Shown in pieces: positions 1 through 6,377 of a DNA stretch of 9,589 nt. Both the position numbers and the translations under genes were made by a program. How positions within the stretch are numbered: position 1 is the stretch's first letter; each line of letters begins with the position of its first letter. The stretch covers positions 1 through 9,589 of the forward strand of contig JAJRSN010000350.1 in assembly GCA_024278715.1 (NCBI GenBank). Reading direction: 5' to 3'. The notes below the pieces were generated by a model that was not told the DNA's origin, ran no database searches, and saw only the letters and a program-made list of their open reading frames with translations. The stretch comes from Calditrichota bacterium. GTDB lineage: Bacteria > Calditrichota > Calditrichia > Calditrichales > Calditrichaceae.

Positions 1-1005
1 CGCGTGTCCCTCCGGCGGGAATGTTTTATGTGAATTCGGATCAAATCCGTTTCCGTTATCTTTGACATTCAATTTAACCGCCCCCGGTTGATTGCGCCGG
101 CAATCAATTCTGATAAAAAGTTCCTTTTCCTCTCTCTGCCAGCCATGGCGAATAGCATTCTCCACCAGCGGCTGCAATAGCAACGGCGGAACGATTTGCC
201 CCTCACATTCAGACGAAACCCGAATATCCCAATTTAACTTTTCGCCGTAACGCGCTTTTAATAACGATAGATATTCACGGGTAAAATCAACTTCCTCCTT
301 TAATTGTACCCATTGCCGGTCAGTTGCTATGAAACCGTAACGAAAAAAATCGGATAGATTGATTAATAATTCCTCTGCCCGGGGTGGATCCCGGCGAACA
401 ATGGAAACAATGGCATTCAGCGTGTTAAACAAAAAATGGGGCTCGATGCGAGCCTGCAACAATCGGATTTGTGCTTCCCGCATTTTTTGCTCAACCTGAA
501 ACTGACGCCAGCGAGTTTCCACATAGCTGCCCAGCAGTGCCAGCAAAGCGATCATCATAAATAATATAAACACAGATAACAGAGCAGTTTGCACCTGCCG
601 GCTGAATATATTGGACAGCGCTTCTCCGGAAAGGGGCAGGGAAAGTAAATTCGCCAGGCTGATAAAAAAAGTTTCCACCACCTGATCAAGCAAAACACGC
701 GGTTGATATTGACTGAGTAAATGAACGATTGAAATCGGTAAATAACCGATCACAAAAGCGGAAACATAAAGAACCGTTTTTAAAATGATCTGGGCAGAGG
801 TTTGAAAAATATTCAATTTCGGAATGATAAAAGCATGGATCAATATCCACAAAGTGGCAATGGTGAAGGCATATAAAAAAGCCAGCGTAAACAACGGCTC
901 TTTCGGTTGATGAGGCTGCCTTAAAAACAAATAAAAGAGTCCCCACAGAATCCCGGTGAGGACTCCCCAGATCATTAAAGTTCTTATTTCGATCCTCTTT
1001 TTCAT
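1..1005 (-). CDS. LytS/YehU-type sensor histidine kinase, C-terminus cut by window edge
   Basis: An open frame of 335 codons runs from an ATG at 1005 to the window edge with no stop. It encodes an integral-membrane sensor kinase that should autophosphorylate on His and pass phosphate to a response regulator, in this family usually of the LytTR type. About five hydrophobic segments lie near residues 10-28, 40-62, 74-97, 108-124 and 140-162. A short helical linker follows, then the His_kinase domain. The phosphoacceptor is His190 in EPHFLFNTLN. The N box is LVENAIRHG with Asn283, and the first glycine box is DNGNGFD at 316-322. The frame stops just short of the expected GIGL box, so perhaps 30-50 residues are missing. 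The start overlaps the stop of the upstream bactofilin-like gene as ATGA, and no clear ribosome site precedes it, so translation is probably coupled. The partner regulator should lie beyond the left edge but is not visible. The family is clear; the signal is unknown. Confidence 0.92.
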   Translation of the reverse strand, partial: MKKRIEIRTLMIWGVLTGILWGLFYLFLRQPHQPKEPLFTLAFLYAFTIATLWILIHAFIIPKLNIFQTSAQIILKTVLYVSAFVIGYLPISIVHLLSQYQPRVLLDQVVETFFISLANLLSLPLSGEALSNIFSRQVQTALLSVFILFMMIALLALLGSYVETRWRQFQVEQKMREAQIRLLQARIEPHFLFNTLNAIVSIVRRDPPRAEELLINLSDFFRYGFIATDRQWVQLKEEVDFTREYLSLLKARYGEKLNWDIRVSSECEGQIVPPLLLQPLVENAIRHGWQREEKELFIRIDCRRNQPGAVKLNVKDNGNGFDPNSHKTFPPEGHA

Positions 1006-2102
1006 CCGATCGTCTGCATATTATTTTTTCGGATATGCCACCAATAACGAATAAAAGTACCGCTTCCCCAGACGACAATCAACAACATTATAATCGAACC
1101 GACTATCGGAATTTTCGTTAGCAGGGTAATCAAAGTTAAGCCGATAAAAAATGCCAGATAAGGGTTGACCGCTTGATCTCTTCCCACTTTTTCTATAAAC
1201 AGCGTTCCGACAATGTAGGAAACAAAAATTTTACTCAGGTAAAGCAAAATGAAATAGAAAGCAAACAGAATAAAAAATAGCGGCAGGGCAACAACGGCGA
1301 CCAGAGCAATAATCGGCATCAACACAACAAAAACGCCTCCGAAAAGGGCGTTGGTCAAAACCTGTTTTTTGCCCAGAGAAATCATGTCTGCCTGAAAATG
1401 TCTAAACAGGGCGATGATGAGAAAACCAATGATCAGCGCAGATAAATAAAGCCAGTAAAAGGTAAATTTTTCGTAAAATTGTTCTTCCGGTTTTAGGGTA
1501 ATTTCCAGATTCGCCGGGGCATTCGGTATCGATTCCGGCGGTTGTTCGTGCATTTCCAGTAAAACCCTGTCTCCACTTTTAAAACTTTCTCCGAACTGAA
1601 TTTTCCCGACACTTAAATCTACCCCGGATTGTATCGTGCCGTTTAACTGCACATCTCCGCTGCCTCCCGCTATTTTCCCGTGAATCACCGCCTGCTCAAC
1701 GATCAACTTTCCGGAGCCGACATACACGTTGCCGTAAATTTCAGCGTTATCTCCGATTAAAACCGTGGCGGCATAAACACGCACATCACCCTGCACGATT
1801 CCGTTAATAATAATTTCTCTACCAAATGCCACTATTCCATCTCCCACATGCCCGTCTATCTGAATAGTTTCGCACCAAGCAAACACATCATCGGTAACCT
1901 TTCCTTTCAGAATCAGAGATTGTGCACCGACAATGATGTCGCCGTTTACCTGTCCGTCGACATTTAAAAATCGTCCGCCAAAGAAAAGATCGCCCTCGAG
2001 AGTATCCTGTTTGCCGACATTGAAGTATGAACCGGAACGATAAGTTGTTGTCGCCAGAACGGATGAGGCAAATAAGATAATTAAGAGCAGTACTTTTTTC
2101 AT
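1002..2102 (-). CDS. Exported bactofilin-like beta-helix protein with multi-pass membrane anchor
   Basis: This 366-residue protein starts at an ATG with an AGGAGG site eight bases upstream. Residues 1-17 look like a signal peptide, with likely cleavage after VLA. Residues about 38-170 form seven or so repeats of 17-18 residues with a V-x-G-D-I-x-V pattern, for example GQVNGDIIVGAQSLILKG and IVQGDVRVYAATVLIGDN. This is the pattern of polymer-forming bactofilin-type beta-helices. A linker rich in Pro and Glu (about 183-210) leads to strongly hydrophobic segments near 213-233, 250-275, 273-303 and 314-350. A short basic cytoplasmic-looking tail follows. Classic bactofilins are cytosolic filaments; here the signal peptide implies that the helix faces the periplasm or exterior. 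The gene follows the barrel-like gene by 28 bases and overlaps the kinase by four. A role as scaffold or sensory partner of the kinase is inference. Confidence 0.85.
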   Translation of the reverse strand: MKKVLLLIILFASSVLATTTYRSGSYFNVGKQDTLEGDLFFGGRFLNVDGQVNGDIIVGAQSLILKGKVTDDVFAWCETIQIDGHVGDGIVAFGREIIINGIVQGDVRVYAATVLIGDNAEIYGNVYVGSGKLIVEQAVIHGKIAGGSGDVQLNGTIQSGVDLSVGKIQFGESFKSGDRVLLEMHEQPPESIPNAPANLEITLKPEEQFYEKFTFYWLYLSALIIGFLIIALFRHFQADMISLGKKQVLTNALFGGVFVVLMPIIALVAVVALPLFFILFAFYFILLYLSKIFVSYIVGTLFIEKVGRDQAVNPYLAFFIGLTLITLLTKIPIVGSIIMLLIVVWGSGTFIRYWWHIRKNNMQTIG

Positions 2103-2130
2103 TGATTTATCCTCCTGAACTTATTGTCGA

Positions 2131-2850
2131 TTATTTATTGTCCGTAAAAAGCCCGCCACCGCCGCCGATAACAATTTGCATGTACGGACCGGTAAAACCG
2201 ATAAAGGGTCCGCCGGTCAAATCGTACTCATTCATTTTCCAGTCCGTCTGTTCCAGGGAAAAATTATAGCCGGCAAAAAAACCAACCAATAAACCACCGG
2301 CAGAATCCGCCTTTTCCGAGAGCGGGATCAAGTAGTGTGTGCCAATTCCCAGGCTAAATAAAAATCCTCCGGCAGATAGTTTTGAACCCCGCCGCGGTTG
2401 CTCGAGCACTTTTTCGAAAGTGGATACATCTTTCTCGTATACTTCTAGTGCCATACCCCAGCCACCGATACCGATCAGCGGGTAAAGTTTGAAATATTTT
2501 CTGGAAAAAAGCACATAACCGAATTGAAACACACCGTAACCGCCTTCTAGCGATACCGTGAAGCTATCCGATCGGGCAGCCATTGTTTTTTTCAGAAATC
2601 CGAATCCGCTGCCACCGATAACCAGTTTGTTGACAAAACCATATCCGCCGCCGCCAAAAGTAACATCAGGATTTTTGAATTCTGGATAATTGGCTTTTTT
2701 TAACATCTCATTCAGGGCGGCAATATCCATTCGACTCTTTCCGATGGAGAAAAAACCGATGCCGGCATGATCGCCTGTCTCCATCGCCGATAAATTGAGA
2801 ACACTGATAAAAATAAAAAGAAAGATTAAGGACATTTGTTTTTTGCGCAT
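2131..2850 (-). CDS. Secreted glycine-rich protein, probably beta-barrel-like, family not recognised
   Basis: I do not recognise this 239-residue protein. It begins at an ATG preceded by AAGGAGG with eight bases of spacing. Residues 1-22 form a signal peptide: a basic start (MRKK), a hydrophobic core, and an A-type cleavage site after LSA. The mature part is rich in Gly and aromatic residues, with alternating stretches such as FGGGGYGFVNKLVIGG, SLEGGYGVFQFGYVLF, LSAGGFLFSLGIGTHYL and GGLLVGFFAGYNFSLE. That pattern suggests amphipathic strands of an outer-membrane or periplasmic beta structure. It ends in GGGGGLFTDNK, so the terminal aromatic residue typical of BAM-inserted barrels is not the last one. 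It is the first gene of the run that continues into the bactofilin-like protein and kinase, so a shared envelope role is likely. A soluble periplasmic lipocalin-like fold is the main alternative; there is no lipobox Cys. Confidence 0.75.
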   Translation of the reverse strand: MRKKQMSLIFLFIFISVLNLSAMETGDHAGIGFFSIGKSRMDIAALNEMLKKANYPEFKNPDVTFGGGGYGFVNKLVIGGSGFGFLKKTMAARSDSFTVSLEGGYGVFQFGYVLFSRKYFKLYPLIGIGGWGMALEVYEKDVSTFEKVLEQPRRGSKLSAGGFLFSLGIGTHYLIPLSEKADSAGGLLVGFFAGYNFSLEQTDWKMNEYDLTGGPFIGFTGPYMQIVIGGGGGLFTDNK

Positions 2851-2895
2851 ACGTCTTTCCTCCTTATTAATCTAATTCCCTTGTTGCTGAGTTTA

Positions 2896-2901
2896 AATAT
2901 A
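2896..2901 (-). promoter_or_regulatory. Possible -10 box for the envelope operon
   Basis: Read on the minus strand this is TATATT in an AT-rich stretch about 45 bases upstream of the ATG at 2850. No convincing -35 hexamer lies at the usual distance. It is the best candidate I can find in the space between the tRNA promoter and the first envelope gene, which must contain a leftward promoter unless transcription reads in from elsewhere. Confidence 0.3.
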
Positions 2902-3002
2902 AGACTTAGAAAAAATATTTCTATCGAAAAGGGATAAACGGTACGTCCGGTCGACCGAATGGTTGCATTTTATGACTGAATGGAAAAATTAGCGGTTAAG
3001 AC

Positions 3003-3031
3003 TTGACTCGTGATCAGAAGATTTTTATATT
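3003..3031 (+). promoter_or_regulatory. Sigma70-type promoter of tRNA-Asp
   Basis: TTGACT (3003-3008) and TATATT (3026-3031) are separated by exactly 17 bases, five and four or five matches to consensus. Transcription would start near 3038, about ten bases before the mature tRNA. The bases after the -10 box (GGCACGC) are GC-rich, as in stable-RNA promoters under stringent control. Stringent control itself is inference. Confidence 0.75.
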
Positions 3032-3048
3032 TGGCACGCTTGTTAAAC

Positions 3049-3122
<74 letters not shown>

Positions 3123-3134
3123 CTGATGGTAACA

Positions 3135-3167
3135 GGGAAGTGAAAGTTCGCTTCCCTTTTTTTATTT
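3135..3167 (+). terminator. Intrinsic terminator of tRNA-Asp
   Basis: GGGAAGTG (3135-3142) pairs with CGCTTCCC (3149-3156), eight pairs including one G-U, around a six-base loop. Seven T follow at once, then ATTT. It lies 12 bases after the tRNA end. Confidence 0.9.
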
Positions 3168-3221
3168 ACGGAAAAAAACAGTTTGTCGGAGGTTGTCCCG
3201 CATCAACAGAAAGTGAGGCGT

Positions 3222-3258
3222 AAAAACAAAAAAACCCGACACAAATCAATGCGTCGGG
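3222..3258 (-). terminator. Intrinsic terminator of the chaperone operon
   Basis: On the minus strand CCCGACGCA (3258-3250) pairs with TGTGTCGGG (3243-3235), nine pairs with one G-U and a six-base loop. Seven T, G and five T follow. It sits 32 bases after the dnaJ stop. A run of seven T at 3263-3269 on the other side means it may also stop rightward transcripts that escape the tRNA terminator. Confidence 0.92.
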
Positions 3259-3290
3259 AGGATTTTTTTACAATCAAAAATTAAAAATTG

Positions 3291-4457
3291 TCAAATATTA
3301 AAAGTCTCTCTCAACCGTTCAAAAATATTCTTATGCTGCCCTTTACGGGGCTTCAAACTATCCATCTCCTTGAGTTCTGCGATTTTCTTTTTCTCTTCGC
3401 CGGTTAATTTGGTGGGAACATAAACTTCAATCTGAACCAGCTGATCGCCGATTCCGGAGCCGTGAAGATGAGGGATACCTTTGTTACGCATTCGCAGGAT
3501 CTTTCCGGACTGCGTGCCCGGAGCAATGTTCAGGCGAGCTCTCCCGGTAAGGGTAGGAACTTCCACCGTATCACCCAATACAGCTTGCGGAAAACTAATC
3601 GGCAAAACCATCAGTACATCATCTCCGTGACGTTCAAAAATCGGATGTTTTTTCTCTTCAATGAAAACGATTAAATCGCCGGCGGGTCCGCCTTTTCTTC
3701 CCACATGTCCTTCTCCGCGCAGCGGAATATAATTTCCGCTGGCAACTCCTGCCGGGATATGTACCTCGATCACTCTCTCACCCATTACCCGTCCTTCTCC
3801 CCGGCACACCGGACAGGGATCCGATATGATTCTTCCTTCTCCGTGACATTGATGGCAGGTTCGGATATTTACAAATTGACCGAATATGGACTGGCTGACC
3901 TGACGTATCTCACCGCTGCCCCGACAAACCGGACAGGTTGTCGGCTGACTATTGGGCGAAGCGCCGCTGCCTCGACATTCATCGCAGCGAACGTATTTTT
4001 TGATTTTGATTTTCTTGGTAACACCGGAGGCAATTTCCTCCAGAGAAAGTTTTAACTTGATTTGCAGATCGGAGCCGCGCTGCTGTCGTTGCGTGCGTCC
4101 GCGCCGCCGGCTGCCACCGCCGAAAAATTCTCCAAAATCAAATCCGAACCCCTCTTCCATGAACGTGCGTAGGGCATCCGTCAAATCGAAATCTTCGAAT
4201 CCGAAACCGCCAAATCCACTGCCGCTGCCGGAAACTCCCGCATGCCCGAAACGGTCATAACGTTGTCTTTTTTCAGGATCGCTGAGTACCGCATATGCTT
4301 CGGCAATTTCCTTAAATTTTTCTTCCGCTTCCTTGTCCCCCGGATTGCGATCGGGATGATACTGCAAAGCCAGCTTCCGATAAGCTTTTTTGATCTCCTC
4401 TTCCGTTGCCGTACGAGGAACACCTAATACTTCATAATAATCTCTTTTCGCTGCCAT
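3291..4457 (-). CDS. dnaJ: Chaperone DnaJ (type I Hsp40)
   Basis: DnaJ stimulates the ATPase of DnaK and delivers unfolded clients to it in the cytoplasm. The 388-residue length is normal for a type I protein. The J domain covers residues about 5-70 with the catalytic HPD at 34-36. The Gly/Phe-rich linker covers about 75-115. The zinc-binding domain has all four CxxCxGxG repeats, with Cys pairs at 158/161, 175/178, 201/204 and 215/218. The C-terminal substrate-binding domains follow, containing the FPQAVLGDTVEVPTL and LRGEGHVG blocks. The ATG at 4457 follows GAAGGA by five bases, and the gene starts 13 bases after grpE. It is the last gene of its transcript, ended by the hairpin at 3222-3258. 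No dnaK lies beside it. Identification is secure. Confidence 0.98.
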   Translation of the reverse strand: MAAKRDYYEVLGVPRTATEEEIKKAYRKLALQYHPDRNPGDKEAEEKFKEIAEAYAVLSDPEKRQRYDRFGHAGVSGSGSGFGGFGFEDFDLTDALRTFMEEGFGFDFGEFFGGGSRRRGRTQRQQRGSDLQIKLKLSLEEIASGVTKKIKIKKYVRCDECRGSGASPNSQPTTCPVCRGSGEIRQVSQSIFGQFVNIRTCHQCHGEGRIISDPCPVCRGEGRVMGERVIEVHIPAGVASGNYIPLRGEGHVGRKGGPAGDLIVFIEEKKHPIFERHGDDVLMVLPISFPQAVLGDTVEVPTLTGRARLNIAPGTQSGKILRMRNKGIPHLHGSGIGDQLVQIEVYVPTKLTGEEKKKIAELKEMDSLKPRKGQHKNIFERLRETFNI

Positions 4458-4470
4458 ACGATTCCTTCTT

Positions 4471-5058
4471 TCATTTTGCGACGATCACCTGAGCATGCCG
4501 AATCACCCGATCATTCAAATAATACCCTTTCTGATGCTCTTCCACAACCGTCCCGCTTTCCATACCTTCTTTTTCCACCTGCATTAACGCATCGTGCTTT
4601 TCGGGGTCAAACGGCTGATTGATGGTTTCCATCGCTTTTAAGCCCTGTTTTTCTAAGATTCCTTTGAACTTCTTGTAAATCAGTTCGACACCTTCCCGAA
4701 AATGTTCAAAATCCATATCACTTCTGGCATGATTCAAACTGCGTTCAAAATCGTCCAACACTGGCAATAACTCGACAATCAGTTCTTCGGTAGCATTTTG
4801 CAAACGCATCACCACGTCCCGTTCGGTGCGCTTCCGGAAGTTATCAAATTCGGCAATTTTCCTCAACAATTGATCCCGTAAACGCTCGTTTTCTTCCCTC
4901 AATCTTTGAATTTCTTCTTCCAATCTGGCGGTTTTGGATTTACGGGTGCTTTTCTTCCGCTCCTTTTTCTCCTGATCTTTTCCTTCAGCATCCTTTTTCA
5001 TTTCTTTATCCTTTACTTCCACGTTTTCTACCCCACTGACATTATTTTTCTTCGTCAT
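4471..5058 (-). CDS. grpE: GrpE, nucleotide exchange factor for DnaK
   Basis: GrpE releases ADP from DnaK and works as a dimer with DnaJ in the cytoplasm. The product is 195 residues from the ATG at 5058. This start sits six bases after GGAGGTGA, while the in-frame GTG at 5061 would be only three bases away. The N-terminus (about 1-42) is very rich in Lys and Glu and probably disordered. A long coiled coil follows (about 43-85, containing KIAEFDNFRKRTERD), then the four-helix region with ELLPVLDDFERSL (96-108). The C-terminal beta domain ends in GYYLNDRVIRHAQVIVAK, the GrpE signature. It lies between hrcA and dnaJ in the order seen in many heat-shock operons. A terminator-like hairpin stands 30 bases upstream of its start. 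Confidence 0.97.
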   Translation of the reverse strand: MTKKNNVSGVENVEVKDKEMKKDAEGKDQEKKERKKSTRKSKTARLEEEIQRLREENERLRDQLLRKIAEFDNFRKRTERDVVMRLQNATEELIVELLPVLDDFERSLNHARSDMDFEHFREGVELIYKKFKGILEKQGLKAMETINQPFDPEKHDALMQVEKEGMESGTVVEEHQKGYYLNDRVIRHAQVIVAK

Positions 5059-5087
5059 CACCGGTCACCTCCATTTTAAAAATTAAT

Positions 5088-5117
5088 AAAAAAGGTTCAC
5101 CTGTAATGAACCCTTTT
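5088..5117 (-). terminator. Terminator-like hairpin between hrcA and grpE
   Basis: On the minus strand AAAAGGGTTCA (5117-5107) pairs with TGAACCTTTTT (5099-5089), eleven pairs with one G-U, around a seven-base loop. Six T and an AT-rich tail follow. The form is that of an intrinsic terminator, but grpE starts 30 bases on in the same direction. It may therefore attenuate read-through, stabilise a processed grpE-dnaJ mRNA (as reported for the hairpin between hrcA and grpE in Bacillus subtilis), or act as a DNA operator, since GGTTCA-N7-TGAACC is a perfect dyad. Confidence 0.7.
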
Positions 5118-5202
5118 CCGTTGGCAGAATATCTCAGCGGCTTCTGTATTCCGGATAAAATATTCAAGATGATTGATTTTAGATTTACCTAATTCAATAC
5201 CA

Positions 5203-6234
5203 TCAACTGCGACTCAAGACCTGCGTAATCACCCGAGCCGTATATTCAACCAGCGGAATCACCCGCTCGTATGCCATACGGGTCGGACCGATCACTCCGA
5301 GAACGCCATTCACATCCCCTACCTGATAGGTAGAGGTTACCACACTGCAATTCTGCATCTCTTTGACCGGATGCTCTTCACCAATTACAATTTTGGTGCC
5401 GGATTTAAAAGCCTGCTTTTCCAGCAAGTGAATGATAATGTTCTTTTCTTCTAATAGTTCGATCAGAGAAGAAAATTTCTTAATATCGGCAAATTCGGGT
5501 TGATGCAAAATGTTGGATGTTCCCGTTAACCGCACTTCTTCGTACCGGGTAAAATCAAACAATTTTTCGGCAGAATCAAAAAAGATACGAATCAATTGCG
5601 GCTCTTCTCTTCTCAAATCTGCCAGACGTTTATAAAATGTATTTTTGATTTCCTTGAGCGATAACCCGTACAACCGTTCGTTTAAAATCTGGTTCAGATA
5701 ATGCAATTTTTTGGGGGGGATTTCACTGGGAATTTCCAGCATAATCGTTTTGACCAGACCCGAACGGACGCTGATCACCACCAGCATTTTCGCTGAGCTG
5801 ACAGAGATTAATTCGATTTTCTCCAGAGTGCCTTCGTAAAACTTGGGCGAAATAATTACCCCCAGCTGATTGGAAATTTGCGCCAGTACATGGGCAGTTT
5901 TTTCTAACAGAAAATCAACGTCACCGTCAAAGGTCGAAATATTTTCCAGAATGACTTCCTGTTGTTCCGGCGGAATCTGTTCTTTTTTAATCAGTTGATC
6001 CACATAAAAGCGGTATCCTTTGGTGGTGGGGACTCGCCCGGCAGAAGTATGCGGCTGATCAATATATCCCTTTTCTTCCATATCCGCCATAATATTACGG
6101 ATCGTGGCAGGACTCAAACGCAACGGATTCCGTTTGGACAAAAATCGCGAACCCACCGGATTGGCGGTGAGGATAAAATAATGTATAATCGATTGTAAAA
6201 TGATTTTTTCACGATCCGTTAAGGCTTCTGCCAT
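5203..6234 (-). CDS. hrcA: Heat-shock repressor HrcA
   Basis: HrcA is the dimeric repressor that normally binds CIRCE operators upstream of chaperone genes. From the ATG at 6234 it is 343 residues, the usual length. The N-terminal winged helix (about 1-80) carries SPATIRNIMADMEEKGYI and the conserved HTSAGRVPTTKGYRFYVD block (62-79). The middle is a GAF-like dimerisation region. The C-terminus has the signature GVLGVIGPTRMAYERVIPLV. I chose the ATG because AGGTGA lies eight bases before it; the in-frame GTG at 6246 sits inside that ribosome site. The gene leads grpE and dnaJ, 144 bases before grpE. A run of seven C and six A (minus strand of 5707-5719) encodes PPKK. No CIRCE dyad is visible near it. 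Confidence 0.95.
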   Translation of the reverse strand: MAEALTDREKIILQSIIHYFILTANPVGSRFLSKRNPLRLSPATIRNIMADMEEKGYIDQPHTSAGRVPTTKGYRFYVDQLIKKEQIPPEQQEVILENISTFDGDVDFLLEKTAHVLAQISNQLGVIISPKFYEGTLEKIELISVSSAKMLVVISVRSGLVKTIMLEIPSEIPPKKLHYLNQILNERLYGLSLKEIKNTFYKRLADLRREEPQLIRIFFDSAEKLFDFTRYEEVRLTGTSNILHQPEFADIKKFSSLIELLEEKNIIIHLLEKQAFKSGTKIVIGEEHPVKEMQNCSVVTSTYQVGDVNGVLGVIGPTRMAYERVIPLVEYTARVITQVLSRS

Positions 6235-6242
6235 TTTTGAGC

Positions 6243-6252
6243 TCACCTCTCC
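6243..6252 (-). promoter_or_regulatory. Ribosome binding site that fixes the hrcA start
   Basis: GGAGAGGTGA on the minus strand ends eight bases before the ATG at 6234, an ideal distance. Its own GTG (6246-6244) is in frame and is the rival start, but that codon would have only a poorly spaced site. Confidence 0.75.
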
Positions 6253-6264
6253 AAATTATTAACA

Positions 6265-6293
6265 AATTTATAATCCATTCCTTCACCTGTCAA
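6265..6293 (-). promoter_or_regulatory. Proximal candidate promoter for hrcA
   Basis: On the minus strand TTGACA (6293-6288, a perfect -35) is 17 bases from TAAATT (6270-6265). A start near 6258 would give a leader of about 24 bases before the ATG at 6234, just enough for the ribosome site. An overlapping TATAAA at 15-base spacing is a less likely -10. Confidence 0.6.
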
Positions 6294-6339
6294 GATTTAG
6301 ATTCTTTTGCACTTACGGATGTTACAGGTTTTTCCAATT

Positions 6340-6369
6340 TTTATACCGTCCGAACAGGCAGGAGTTCAA
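6340..6369 (-). promoter_or_regulatory. Distal candidate promoter for hrcA
   Basis: On the minus strand TTGAAC (6369-6364) is 18 bases from TATAAA (6345-6340). It begins nine bases after the ftsX stop. A transcript would start near 6333 and carry a leader of about 100 bases. The inverted pair ACCTGT...ACAGGT (6329-6324 and 6290-6285) falls inside that leader and overlaps the proximal promoter. I see no terminator between ftsX and here, so read-through is also possible. Confidence 0.5.
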
Positions 6370-6377
6370 TCCGCACG

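Noticed and set aside
686..1078. Minus-strand open frame of 130 codons overlapping the kinase and the bactofilin-like gene
   Set aside because: It is an alternative frame of the kinase N-terminus, whose own frame has the family motifs and runs to the window edge.
2948..2957. Perfect ten-base palindrome CGGTCGACCG between the divergent promoters
   Set aside because: It is short, does not extend on either side, is not repeated in the window and is not placed on a convincing promoter.
3188..3196. CGGAGGTTG-like word after the tRNA that also occurs in the tRNA T-arm region, a possible attachment-site remnant
   Set aside because: Only about nine bases match, there is no integrase gene, and nothing foreign lies between the copies.
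3462..4427. Several plus-strand open frames opposite dnaJ
   Set aside because: They lie fully antisense to an intact dnaJ, have no ribosome sites and encode low-complexity, Arg/Ser/Pro-rich products.
5059..5061. GTG start one codon before the grpE ATG
   Set aside because: It is only three bases from the GGAGGTGA site; the ATG at six bases is better placed.
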